In this document: positions 51,799-60,102 of the stretch, in pieces
How the letters are laid out: each line of letters begins with the position of its first letter
Position numbering within the stretch: position 1 is the first letter of the stretch
Assembly: GCA_017551675.1 (NCBI GenBank)
Contig: JAFZLC010000019.1
Coordinates: 1-60,102, forward strand
DNA from: Paludibacteraceae bacterium
GTDB taxonomy: Bacteria; Bacteroidota; Bacteroidia; Bacteroidales; Paludibacteraceae
Reading direction: 5' to 3'
Length of the DNA stretch: 60,102 bases
The notes under the pieces: model-generated
The model's database searches: none
Seen by the model: the letters and a program-made list of their open reading frames with translations, nothing else
Told to the model about the DNA's origin: nothing
Translations under genes and position numbers: made by a program

Positions 51799-53727
51799 AT
51801 GAACGAGAAAAAAAGTTTACAGGACATTTTAGGAAATATTGCGGAAGAAGCTGGAGTAACAAAAAAACTCTCCGAAAATTTCTTGCGTACTCTTTTTGAG
51901 ATAGTAGAAGAAGCCCTCAACAAAGATGGAATCGCAAAAATCCCCAATATAGGCACATTCAAAATCATCGCCATTGAAGAACGTAAAAGCGTAAACGTTC
52001 AGGATGGTAGCGAAATGATTATTCCTGCTCACAAAAAAGTCTCGTTCGTCCCTGAAAAAAATTTGAAAGAAGAAATCAACAAACCTTATGCTCATTTGGA
52101 AACTTACGTTTTGAAAGATGACGGACCTGTAGATACAGACACAGATGACGATTTCGATGATGAATCAGAAGATGAAACTCCTATCAGTTCTTCCTCTTCT
52201 ACTGTTTTCGTCAACAATGTATCTACAGAGGTTCCTTCTCAAGACATTATCAACACTCCTATACAAGAGCCAATAAATACTTCTACACAAGAGCCTATCT
52301 ACACTCCTACTCAAGAGTCAAGCAACACTCCTGTCCAAGAGAAAAGAGAGCTCAAAGTGGAAGAACACATAAACACACCATACCAAGAAAACAACAATTC
52401 TTCTGCAATTGATGACAAATATGCATCATACATACAGGAGATTCCACTGAATACCAACAATTCTAACCTCTCTTCTAATATGGCTGACGAAAACACACTA
52501 CAAAACAACATTGAATCGAATACGAATCCGACCAACGAGTTGGGAAGTAACGAAACAAAATCCGATATTGTGGAAAATCCAATTCCACAGAGTGATCCAA
52601 TTGTTTCAAATCAACCTGAGGTTCCTTCCTACGAACCAGTTGAAACAGTTATCAATAGTTCGTCAGTCGAACCAGTAGTGAATAATCCTATTGTTGAGCC
52701 TACAACAGAGACTCAAACAAATAACTATAACCAGACAATCGGAGGAGAATCCTCCAACAACATACAAGAGGAGATTCCGAGTGCAAGTCAGACAGACATC
52801 TCAAGTACCACAGAAACACAAGAGCCAAACGTGGTAGAGACAACGCCAGAAGCACCTGCACAACAACCTACAAGCGAGGAACCACAAACTCAAAGTGCAG
52901 AAAACACACAAGAGAAAAAAGAGGAACCTGCTGAGACAAAAGCTGAAACTGCTGATGCTCAAGGAAAAGAGAATAAAGAAACTGCCGTTCCTGCACCAAA
53001 AACAAAAGCAGAAAGACTCAAAGAAGAGAAGAGACAGAAAAAATTGAAGAGACAGAAAGAGAGAGAAGAGATGAACGCCAAGAGTCGCAAATGGATTAAA
53101 TGGATGTTCATCGGATTAGCCATTGTTTTGGCGCTTCTGTTTGGAATAAAATATGCAATGGATCACAACATATTAGACAATTCCGCTAAAGAGCAGAAAA
53201 CAGAAGCTCCTGTAGCCAACACGCCAACTTCCAATGAAGGAGAAAAGGCAACTGCAGCAACAAGCGAAAACAGCGACAGTGTTGATGAAACGAGCAGTTC
53301 TGCTGCAACTACAGAAAATGAGGATAACCTTACCTCTCAAGAGGAGAATCAGGAAAGTGCCATCGATGACAATTCCGCATTCTCTTCAGATGCTGACACG
53401 CATACATTCGATCAAAGACTGATTGATTATATGAAGAAGGAGCATCCAGAAATCAAATTCCCTTCCAAGATGAAGATAAGAGAAGAATATGTTGTGAAAG
53501 AAGGAAGTCGATTAGCACAGATATCAAGAAACAATTTTGATAATGTGATGAACTTCTGGGGATATATCTATTTCTTCAATACAGATGTATTGTCAAGTCC
53601 AAGTGAAGTGAGATCAGGTATGACCTTGAAGATTCCTGATTTAGGAAATGAATTTGGAAATACTAAATCATCCAAGTGCAAAGCATTGGCTGACGAAATC
53701 AATGATTTAGCGCTTAAATTCAAATAA
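51799..53727 (+). CDS. HU-domain membrane protein with LysM-like C-terminus
   Basis: A 642-residue protein with four parts. Residues 1 to about 95 are an HU/IHF DNA-binding domain (LQDILGNIAEEAGVTKKLSENFLRTLFEIVEEALNKDGIAKIPNIGTFKI). Residues about 110-400 are a low-complexity linker rich in Asn, Thr, Glu, Pro and Gln, with a degenerate NTPxQE(P) repeat near 150-195. A Lys/Arg-rich coiled stretch precedes one membrane helix (WMFIGLAIVLALLFGIKYAM, about 434-453). The last part has a LysM-like fold (EEYVVKEGSRLAQISRNNF...LKIPDL, about 560-615). The positive-inside rule puts HU in the cytoplasm and LysM in the periplasm. Confidence 0.85.
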   Translation: MNEKKSLQDILGNIAEEAGVTKKLSENFLRTLFEIVEEALNKDGIAKIPNIGTFKIIAIEERKSVNVQDGSEMIIPAHKKVSFVPEKNLKEEINKPYAHLETYVLKDDGPVDTDTDDDFDDESEDETPISSSSSTVFVNNVSTEVPSQDIINTPIQEPINTSTQEPIYTPTQESSNTPVQEKRELKVEEHINTPYQENNNSSAIDDKYASYIQEIPLNTNNSNLSSNMADENTLQNNIESNTNPTNELGSNETKSDIVENPIPQSDPIVSNQPEVPSYEPVETVINSSSVEPVVNNPIVEPTTETQTNNYNQTIGGESSNNIQEEIPSASQTDISSTTETQEPNVVETTPEAPAQQPTSEEPQTQSAENTQEKKEEPAETKAETADAQGKENKETAVPAPKTKAERLKEEKRQKKLKRQKEREEMNAKSRKWIKWMFIGLAIVLALLFGIKYAMDHNILDNSAKEQKTEAPVANTPTSNEGEKATAATSENSDSVDETSSSAATTENEDNLTSQEENQESAIDDNSAFSSDADTHTFDQRLIDYMKKEHPEIKFPSKMKIREEYVVKEGSRLAQISRNNFDNVMNFWGYIYFFNTDVLSSPSEVRSGMTLKIPDLGNEFGNTKSSKCKALADEINDLALKFK

Positions 53728-53849
53728 AGGTTAAATAAGGCTCATCCCCATTAAATATTGTTAAGAATGGTCTAAGCGAAACAATATATAAAATGAAGAT
53801 GAGTTTTGAAGTTAGAAACAAAATAAAACAATAAAAATATTTTTGTAAA

Positions 53850-54842
53850 ATGGACCAGATTGATATTAGAACATTGAACGAGAAGATTGAAAAACAAAGT
53901 TCTTTCGTTGATATGCTTATAATGGGAATGGATAAAACCATTGTCGGACAAAAGCATTTGGTTGAATCATTGTTAATTGGACTATTGGCAGACGGTCACG
54001 TTTTATTGGAAGGTGTACCAGGACTAGCTAAGACATTAGCAATAAAAACTTTGGGTGAATTGATTGATGCTAAATACAGTCGTATTCAGTTTACTCCAGA
54101 CTTGTTGCCTGCCGACGTTGTAGGAACAATGATCTATAGTCAGAAATCAGAGGAGTTTAACATCAAAAAGGGTCCTATCTTTGCAAATCTAGTACTTGCA
54201 GATGAGATTAACCGTGCTCCAGCAAAGGTACAGAGTGCGTTACTAGAGGCAATGCAAGAGCGTCAGGTAACCATTGGAGAAGAGACGTTCCAATTGCCAA
54301 AGCCATTCTTAGTATTGGCTACACAAAACCCTATTGAGCAAGAAGGTACATATCCGTTGCCAGAGGCTCAAGTAGACCGTTTCATGTTGAAGGTACACAT
54401 TACCTATCCTAAACCAGAGGAGGAGAAATTGATTATCCGCCAAAATATTAAAAAGGAGAAAACAGAAATCAAACCTATTCTTAAACCAGAAGACATCATA
54501 GCAGCTAGAAAAGTTGTTCAAGAAGTCTATTTGGATGAGAAAATAGAAAAATACATTGTTGACATTGTCAATGCAACACGTTATCCAGAGACATACAATC
54601 TAAAGGATTTGAAAGAGATGATATCCTTCGGAGGTTCACCTCGTGCATCCATCAATCTAGCATTAGCTGCACGTGCGTATGCATTTATCAAACGTAGAGG
54701 TTATGTCATTCCAGAAGACGTGCGTGCCATTGCCATGGATGTACTTCGTCATCGTATCGGACTCAGCTACGAGGCAGAGGCCAACAACATGACTTCCGAA
54801 GATGTTGTCAACGTAATACTGAACGCTGTCGAGGTGCCTTAA
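53850..54842 (+). CDS. MoxR-family AAA+ ATPase
   Basis: A 330-residue AAA+ ATPase of the MoxR type. Walker A is GVPGLAKTLAIKTLG (about residues 51-65), Walker B LVLADEINRAPAKVQ, sensor 1 LATQNPIEQEGTYPLPEAQVDRF, and sensor 2 around GGSPRASINLALAARAYA. MoxR ATPases act as chaperones with von Willebrand factor A proteins encoded beside them, which is the case here. It begins the moxR-DUF58-batA-batB-batC run. The upstream 122 bp have no clear terminator. Confidence 0.94.
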   Translation: MDQIDIRTLNEKIEKQSSFVDMLIMGMDKTIVGQKHLVESLLIGLLADGHVLLEGVPGLAKTLAIKTLGELIDAKYSRIQFTPDLLPADVVGTMIYSQKSEEFNIKKGPIFANLVLADEINRAPAKVQSALLEAMQERQVTIGEETFQLPKPFLVLATQNPIEQEGTYPLPEAQVDRFMLKVHITYPKPEEEKLIIRQNIKKEKTEIKPILKPEDIIAARKVVQEVYLDEKIEKYIVDIVNATRYPETYNLKDLKEMISFGGSPRASINLALAARAYAFIKRRGYVIPEDVRAIAMDVLRHRIGLSYEAEANNMTSEDVVNVILNAVEVP

Positions 54843-54884
54843 TCGTTTTTTCTTTCAGGACTGATCCTATAAAATTTATAAGCG

Positions 54885-55820
54885 ATGAAAGATACAAACG
54901 AAATATTAAAGAAAGTACGTAAAATAGAGATTAAGACGAAGGGACTCTCCAAAAACATTTTTGCAGGAGAGTATCATACCGCCTTCAAGGGACGTGGTAT
55001 GACCTTCTCTGAAGTCCGTGAATACCAATATGGCGACGATGTGAGAAACATCGACTGGAACGTTACCGCTCGTTTCAACAGACCTTACATAAAGGTTTTT
55101 GAAGAAGAGCGTGAGATGACTATGATGTTATTGGTAGATGTTTCCGGCAGTGGTGAATTTGGTACAACCAATCAAATCAAAAGAGACATGATGACTGAAT
55201 TAGCTGCAACAATCGCTTTTTCAGCCATTCAAAACAATGATAAAATTGGAGTCATCCTTTTCACCGACCAAATTGAGAAATTCATACCTCCTCAAAAAGG
55301 TAAGAAACACGTACTTTACATCATCCGCGAATTGCTTGGCTATGAACCAAAGAGCAAAAAGACGGATATTCAAGGTGCATTACAATACCTAACCAATGCT
55401 ATCAAGAAGAGATGTACGGCATTTGTCATTTCCGACTTTATCAATGGTAACATTTCACCTACAGATAAGAAAAACTTCTTTTCAAATTCAAAGACATTGA
55501 ACTCCAATAATTATGACTTCTCCCAGTCACTTACCATCGCCAACAGGAAACATGATGTAGTGGCTTTGCGAGTCTATGACCGAAGAGAAATGGAGCTTCC
55601 TTCTGTAGGATTATTGAAAGTGAAAGATGCAGAGTCTGGAGAGGATATGTGGATTGACACATCAGATAAGAAATTACGCAAATGTTATCGTCAGTATTGG
55701 GATAACAAAGAAATCCAATTGAAGCAATACTTCAATCAGAGTGGCATTGATTTCACTTCCATTGCAACGGACGAAGATTATGTAAAGGCACTTATGAAGT
55801 TGTTCAAACAAAGAGTTTGA
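54885..55820 (+). CDS. DUF58 domain protein (vWA-like)
   Basis: A 311-residue cytoplasmic protein. The DUF58 core is AFKGRGMTFSEVREYQYGDDVRNIDWNVTARFNRPYIKVFEEEREMTMMLLVDVSGSGEFG (about residues 33-93), in which DVSGSG is a MIDAS-like metal site of the vWA fold. The family regularly pairs with MoxR ATPases. It follows moxR by 42 bp and precedes the BatD-like gene by 17 bp. Confidence 0.92.
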   Translation: MKDTNEILKKVRKIEIKTKGLSKNIFAGEYHTAFKGRGMTFSEVREYQYGDDVRNIDWNVTARFNRPYIKVFEEEREMTMMLLVDVSGSGEFGTTNQIKRDMMTELAATIAFSAIQNNDKIGVILFTDQIEKFIPPQKGKKHVLYIIRELLGYEPKSKKTDIQGALQYLTNAIKKRCTAFVISDFINGNISPTDKKNFFSNSKTLNSNNYDFSQSLTIANRKHDVVALRVYDRREMELPSVGLLKVKDAESGEDMWIDTSDKKLRKCYRQYWDNKEIQLKQYFNQSGIDFTSIATDEDYVKALMKLFKQRV

Positions 55821-55837
55821 AATAAAATGCAATTATC

Positions 55838-57187
55838 ATGAATTCAATTAAACGATCCATATTTCTTTTCATTGGTATCCTTTTGGGTTGTTCAGCAATG
55901 GGTGACGCCATAGAAGTTGCAGCGACACTCTCCCCCTCTGAAATGAAAATTGGAGAACAAAGTAAAATACAACTTGAGATAACACAACCTCAAAGTGCAA
56001 GTGTACTTTTCCCCATTATTTCTAGCGATACGCTCATTCCAGGAATTGAAATTCTGAGCATTTCAAAATTGGATACAACAAAAGAGGGTGGAAACATAAA
56101 AGTTTCACAAGAAATCATTATAACATCTTTTGATTCTGGAAGTTATGCAATTCCTGCATTCATCTTTGAAAGCAAAGTGAAAAAATATGAGACGGAGAAG
56201 CTTTTCTTGAATGTTACGACCATCGAAGAAGACTTCGTTCATGCTCAAATCAAAGGCTTAAAAGACAATTACGATCCAGGAATCAATTGGAAGCGAATTT
56301 TCTTGTACATATCCATTTTTGCCATAATAGTTGGTCTAGCTTTTATTGGTTTCATTGTATATCAATATTACCTACGATTGAAAGATGCAGAAGTTAGGCA
56401 AAAAGTGAAAAAGGTAGATCCTCGCTTACCACACGAAATCGCCCTTGAGGAGCTAAACGTAATCAAGGAAGAAAAAGTATGGAAACAAGGTCAAACCAAG
56501 CAGTATTATACAAGTATCACAGACACTTTGCGTGAATATTTCGTCAAGAGATTCAAGATCTCTGCCATGGAGATGACATCCTCAGAAATCATTGACTCTC
56601 TGCAACGCAACAACGATGCTGCTCCTGTTATCGACAATATGAAACAGATATTTTCAACCTCCGACATGGTTAAGTTTGCTAAGCAAGAACCAACACTCGA
56701 GGAGAATGAATTATCTATTTTAAATGCATATCGAATCATCAATGAAACCATCTATATTCCGCCAAAAGAAGAAATAGATGACATTGAGGGAACACCTAAT
56801 AATGCAGGAAAGAAGGTAAAAGCAAGCTCTCCTATAAATAATATAAAGAGGAATATAAAAGGAATAGAAGAAGGGTTGACTGACGAGGAGATTAACAAAG
56901 AACTTGAACTAGGTGGTAAGTTTATACACTTCCAATATACAATATCCATTGTGGTAATGACATTTAAGCTCAATAGTAAATTATACTTTTTGAAAACAAA
57001 TGAATCTGCAATCAAATATGGATACAAGTATCTGTTGATTAGTCTAATCTTAGGATGGTGGGGAATTCCATGGGGACCACTCTATACCATCCAATCCATA
57101 AAAATAGCGTTTACAGGTAAAGATGTAACTAATGATTTGTTGAAAAAGATGGAAGAATCATCTTATGCGACAAAGAAAACCAAATGA
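55838..57187 (+). CDS. BatD-like membrane protein fused to a C-terminal GWWG domain
   Basis: A 449-residue protein. Signal peptide (IFLFIGILLGCSAMGDA), then a periplasmic beta domain resembling the first repeat of BatD (EVAATLSPSEMKIGEQSKIQLEITQP...DSGSYAIPAFIFESK). One membrane helix (IFLYISIFAIIVGLAFIGFIVY, about 154-175) is followed by a cytoplasmic helical part like DUF4381 (ALEELNVIKEEKVWKQGQTKQYYTSITDTLREYFVKRF). Residues about 360-436 are an extra module, GKFIHFQYTISIVVMTFK...LLISLILGWWGIPWGPLYTIQSI, which I know only as a free-standing membrane-associated domain. The fusion is unusual. It lies inside the Bat operon. Confidence 0.75.
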   Translation: MNSIKRSIFLFIGILLGCSAMGDAIEVAATLSPSEMKIGEQSKIQLEITQPQSASVLFPIISSDTLIPGIEILSISKLDTTKEGGNIKVSQEIIITSFDSGSYAIPAFIFESKVKKYETEKLFLNVTTIEEDFVHAQIKGLKDNYDPGINWKRIFLYISIFAIIVGLAFIGFIVYQYYLRLKDAEVRQKVKKVDPRLPHEIALEELNVIKEEKVWKQGQTKQYYTSITDTLREYFVKRFKISAMEMTSSEIIDSLQRNNDAAPVIDNMKQIFSTSDMVKFAKQEPTLEENELSILNAYRIINETIYIPPKEEIDDIEGTPNNAGKKVKASSPINNIKRNIKGIEEGLTDEEINKELELGGKFIHFQYTISIVVMTFKLNSKLYFLKTNESAIKYGYKYLLISLILGWWGIPWGPLYTIQSIKIAFTGKDVTNDLLKKMEESSYATKKTK

Positions 57188-57201
57188 TGAAGTAAAGGAG
57201 G

Positions 57202-58353
57202 TTGAACATGAAACTGAATAAACTATTCAATGGAATATCCGTCTGGATTGGAATATTCGCAGGTGCTGTTGTTGCAGTGCTTATAAAGATTCTGATTGAC
57301 TCAGGTGTATTTTCGAGCTTAAAAGATGCATTGTTTCACGATACTGGTGAACAAGTTAGTTCGTCTATAGAATTTGCACATCCTAAATTACTCTATTTAC
57401 TTCTGATTCTGATTCCTTTGGCAGCATGGTATTTCTTCAGAAGAAAGCGTACCACAGCCAATCTGCAGATATCTACGACAGAAGCATTTATGGGTGTCGG
57501 CAAAAGCTACAAATATTACCTGCTCCATCTTCCATTTATACTTCGAATGGGGGTTATTGCCTTACTCATCATTGTCTTGGCTCGTCCCCAATCCTCAAAC
57601 AACTGGTCGGATAAAGATGTAGAAGGTATAGACATCGTCATGGCGATGGATATTTCAGGAAGTATGATTGCGGAAGACTTGAAACCCAACCGTCTGGAGG
57701 CTGCCAAGTCTGTGGGAGTGGATTTCATCTCCTCTCGTCCAAACGACAACATTGGTATTGTCGTCTTTGCTGGTGAGAGTTTCACCTTGAGTCCGATGAC
57801 AACAGACAAAGCTTCTCTTGTCAGTTTAATGAACAATGTGTCCGACGAAATGATCGATGCTGATGGTACTGCCATCGGAATGGGATTGGCGAATGCAGTG
57901 AACAGAATCAAAGACAGTCAGGCGAAATCCAGAGTGATCATCTTGTTGACGGATGGTTCCAACAACAGAGGAGAGGTTGATCCGTTAACCGCTGCCGACT
58001 TAGCAAAAACGTACAACATACGCGTCTACACTATTGGTGTGGGAACTAAAGGACTAGCTCCCTACCCTGTAAGAACAGTCTTTGGTATACAAAGACAGAA
58101 CATGAAAGTAGACATTGATGAGAAAACGCTACAAGCAATTGCAGACAAAACAAACGGTAAATACTTCCGTGCTACAGACAACAAAACGTTGAAAGCTATC
58201 TATGCGGAGATAGATCAAATGGAAAAGACAAAAATACAAGTGACAGAGTATACGAAGAAGCAAGAAGAGTTTCTTCCATACGCAATTTGCGCACTATTAT
58301 TGCTTCTTCTCGAAGTGATCCTTCGTAACACCGTTTTGCGTCACATCCCATAA
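57202..58353 (+). CDS. batA: BatA: vWA-domain membrane protein
   Basis: A 383-residue Bat (Bacteroides aerotolerance) protein. The family normally begins near FAHPKLLYLLLILIPLAAWYFFRRK, which is residue 58 onward here; about 55 extra residues precede it and contain an additional membrane helix (VWIGIFAGAVVAVLIKILI). Membrane segments 1 and 2 are followed by the vWA domain with MIDAS motif MAMDISGSMIAEDLKPNRLEAAK, and a last helix (YAICALLLLLLEVIL). The vWA domain should face the side where it meets the MoxR ATPase. It starts 14 bp after the BatD-like gene. Confidence 0.88.
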   Translation: MNMKLNKLFNGISVWIGIFAGAVVAVLIKILIDSGVFSSLKDALFHDTGEQVSSSIEFAHPKLLYLLLILIPLAAWYFFRRKRTTANLQISTTEAFMGVGKSYKYYLLHLPFILRMGVIALLIIVLARPQSSNNWSDKDVEGIDIVMAMDISGSMIAEDLKPNRLEAAKSVGVDFISSRPNDNIGIVVFAGESFTLSPMTTDKASLVSLMNNVSDEMIDADGTAIGMGLANAVNRIKDSQAKSRVIILLTDGSNNRGEVDPLTAADLAKTYNIRVYTIGVGTKGLAPYPVRTVFGIQRQNMKVDIDEKTLQAIADKTNGKYFRATDNKTLKAIYAEIDQMEKTKIQVTEYTKKQEEFLPYAICALLLLLLEVILRNTVLRHIP

Positions 58354-58372
58354 ATGAAGAAAGGAGATTATT

Positions 58373-59407
58373 ATGCTATTTATATTTAGATTTGCAAATC
58401 AACAATATTTATATCTACTAATTATTATACCGATTTTAATAGGTGGATATATCTATACAAGAATACAAAGGAGAAAGAATTTGGAGAAGTTCGGCGACCT
58501 TGAATTATTGAAAAACCTAATGCCGGGGGCTTCTCAATTCAGACAAATCCTAAAATTTTGTATTCTAATGCTTGCAATGGCGGGAATCATCTTCGTGATT
58601 GCTCGACCACAATTTGGTTCCAAATTGGAGACCGTCAAAAAGAAAGGTTTAGAAGTAATGGTGGCATTAGACATATCCAACTCCATGCTGGCTGAGGATA
58701 TTCGTCCCAACAGATTGGAGAAATCTAAGCAGATGCTATACAAAATGCTTGACGATCTAAACAACGATAAGTTTGGTGTGATTATATTTGCTGGAAAACC
58801 TTTCACGCAACTACCTATCACGACAGACTATCAGGCTGCCAAGATGTTTATCTCTTCCATTCAGCCAGGTGCTATTCGTCAGCAAGGAACCGCTATTGGT
58901 GCAGCTTTAAATCTAGCTGCTCGTTCTTTCTCAGAGAATGAGGAAAAGAATAAAGGTCAGGCTGTCATCATCATCACAGATGGAGAGAACCACGAAGACG
59001 ATGCAGTGCAGACCGCAAAAGAGTTGGCTGAAAAAGGAATTCATGTCAACGTCATTGGTATCGGAGACCCTAATGGTGCACCAATTCCTATTGCGGGAAC
59101 CAACAGTATGAAGAAGGATAAAGAAGGAAACACCATCATCACCAAACTAAATGAGAACATGTGTAGAGAGATTGCTGAAGCAGGTGATGGCGTTTATATC
59201 CATGCAGATAATACAAACGATGCAGTCAAAGCATTGCAAAAAGAACTAGATAAATTCACAACTGATGAAGTTAACGAAAAAGTATACTCAGAATATGACG
59301 AACAATTTCCTCCTATTGTATGGGTTATCTTAGTGTTGCTCATCATTGAGGTTATCATTTTGGAACGTAAAAACGGATTATTCAGAGACTTTAAACTATT
59401 TGATTAA
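58373..59407 (+). CDS. batB: BatB: vWA-domain membrane protein
   Basis: A 344-residue paralogue of BatA of normal length. Helices at FANQQYLYLLIIIPILIGGYIY, ILKFCILMLAMAGIIFVIA and PPIVWVILVLLIIEVIIL flank a vWA domain whose MIDAS is VALDISNSMLAEDIRPNRLEKSKQM, with TDGENHEDDA as the fourth-loop metal site. It lies 19 bp after batA and 7 bp before the TPR gene. Confidence 0.9.
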   Translation: MLFIFRFANQQYLYLLIIIPILIGGYIYTRIQRRKNLEKFGDLELLKNLMPGASQFRQILKFCILMLAMAGIIFVIARPQFGSKLETVKKKGLEVMVALDISNSMLAEDIRPNRLEKSKQMLYKMLDDLNNDKFGVIIFAGKPFTQLPITTDYQAAKMFISSIQPGAIRQQGTAIGAALNLAARSFSENEEKNKGQAVIIITDGENHEDDAVQTAKELAEKGIHVNVIGIGDPNGAPIPIAGTNSMKKDKEGNTIITKLNENMCREIAEAGDGVYIHADNTNDAVKALQKELDKFTTDEVNEKVYSEYDEQFPPIVWVILVLLIIEVIILERKNGLFRDFKLFD

Positions 59408-59414
59408 TACGATT

Positions 59415-60102
59415 ATGAATAAAAAAGAGATCATCATAATAAGCATTATTGCAACCGTAATCATTGTCCTACTAATCTTATTGATCAGTAATCGTTCCCA
59501 ACTCTCATTCTTTCAAACGAATGATTACATCAACAGAGGAAATAGTTATTTTGAAGACAAGAAATACGACAATGCAATCATTCAATATACATCAGCTGCC
59601 ACTATAGACTCTATGAATACCGCTGCGTTATATAATGGCGCTAATACATATTATAAATTAGCTGAAAAAAACGGAACGGACCCCGGATTGTCTGATATGA
59701 TGTATGAGCAAGCTGTCAAATCCACAAAGAGAAGCGATGCACCACAAGAGTTCAAGGACCTTGCCGACGAAATATTACACAACAAAGGAAATTCAGTAAT
59801 GAAAAAACTGACGCCATTGGATTCTATTCTCACAAACAATGAGATGATTCAACAGGCGGAAGCACAAGGACGAAACGTCAATGAATTTAAGCAAGTGTTT
59901 TATAACTCATTGCAAGAAAATCTGAAGAAGGTCAATGCGCCCATCAATGACTACAAAGAGTCTTTGCGCAAAGATCCAGCTGACGATAGTACCCGTTTCA
60001 ATCTTGCTATGGCACAAGATTATCAGAAGAAGTTGTTAGAGATACTCTTGACAATGAATCCTCCAAGTCAGAACAATCAAAATCAACATCAAAATACCAC
60101 AG
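59415..60102 (+). CDS. batC: BatC: TPR-domain protein, partial
   Basis: The first 229 residues of a TPR protein cut by the window end. It has an N-terminal membrane helix (IIIISIIATVIIVLLILLI, about residues 6-24), then TPR units at NDYINRGNSYFEDKKYDNAIIQYTSAATIDSMNTAALYNGANTYYKLAE and later APINDYKESLRKDPADDSTRFNLAMAQDY, which is the usual BatC signature. The last residues enter a Gln/Asn-rich stretch. Position after batB supports the call. Confidence 0.85.
   Translation, partial: MNKKEIIIISIIATVIIVLLILLISNRSQLSFFQTNDYINRGNSYFEDKKYDNAIIQYTSAATIDSMNTAALYNGANTYYKLAEKNGTDPGLSDMMYEQAVKSTKRSDAPQEFKDLADEILHNKGNSVMKKLTPLDSILTNNEMIQQAEAQGRNVNEFKQVFYNSLQENLKKVNAPINDYKESLRKDPADDSTRFNLAMAQDYQKKLLEILLTMNPPSQNNQNQHQNTT

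Noticed and set aside
53838-53845. TATTTTTG box four bases before the moxR start codon, as a promoter.
   Set aside because: The transcript would start at or inside the ATG and no -33 box is suitably placed. The family's normal N-terminus needs this ATG, so chance A/T richness is more likely.
1-60102. Search for tRNA, rRNA, integrase, transposase and phage genes.
   Set aside because: None could be recognised on either strand by reading; a covariance-model scan would be needed to exclude a tRNA completely.

Overview
The window is AT-rich, has almost no Shine-Dalgarno sequences, and carries promoters of the Bacteroidetes type (TTTG about 20 nt upstream of TAnnTTTG). Gene content fits an anaerobic member of the Bacteroidales: an LpxC-FabZ fusion, Na+-NQR, a Na+-pumping biotin decarboxylase, type III glutamine synthetase, a HisB fusion, a Bat/MoxR operon, PorP/SprF and proteins with type IX secretion C-terminal domains. 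I see no rRNA, tRNA, CRISPR array, transposase or phage gene.

Layout. 1-7528 (minus): lpxD, lpxC-fabZ, lpxA, nqrA-nqrE, so lipid A synthesis runs directly into the sodium-pumping NADH:quinone reductase. 7632-16793: an HD hydrolase, pyrF, a glycosidase-like lipoprotein, a SpoIID/LytB protein, a metallo-beta-lactamase-fold enzyme, a DivIC/FtsB protein, a lytic transglycosylase and a universal-stress protein. 17031-25697: ispE, a BspA-type LRR protein, glnN, a WG-repeat protein, and a minus-strand run of a small membrane protein, a sirtuin, a SpoU methyltransferase and a CDF transporter. 25847-32436: orphan vsr, serS, FKBP-like lipoprotein, O-methyltransferase, PorP/SprF, M16 peptidase and a DUF3109 protein. 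32649-38343: DUF4403, HtrA, a YjbQ protein, a membrane protein and hisB. 38692-42171: oadG-oadA-oadB. 42291-44722: DUF3089 and EamA proteins. 44994-48724: a duplicated radical SAM/SPASM locus with three candidate partner proteins. 48848-51358: GH9 cellulase and a Big_2 protein. 51518-53727: two HU-type proteins, one membrane-anchored with a LysM-like tail. 53850 to the end: moxR, DUF58, a BatD-like fusion, batA, batB and the start of batC.

Two non-coding families stand out. One is a roughly 55-75 bp two-hairpin element found in about ten intergenic places. Nine copies lie upstream of a gene and in its orientation, four or five of them starting 12-14 nt after a -7 promoter box, and the hairpin stems show compensatory changes. 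The other is a family of GAGACG...CGTCTC palindromes resembling REP elements.

The best candidate for an under-described system is the radical SAM locus. Two near-identical SPASM enzymes sit with three small exported proteins that share a short Tyr-Gly-containing motif but differ in length and export signal. One of the three carries a type IX secretion tail. A perfect 16-bp-stem terminator separates that putative substrate from its enzyme.
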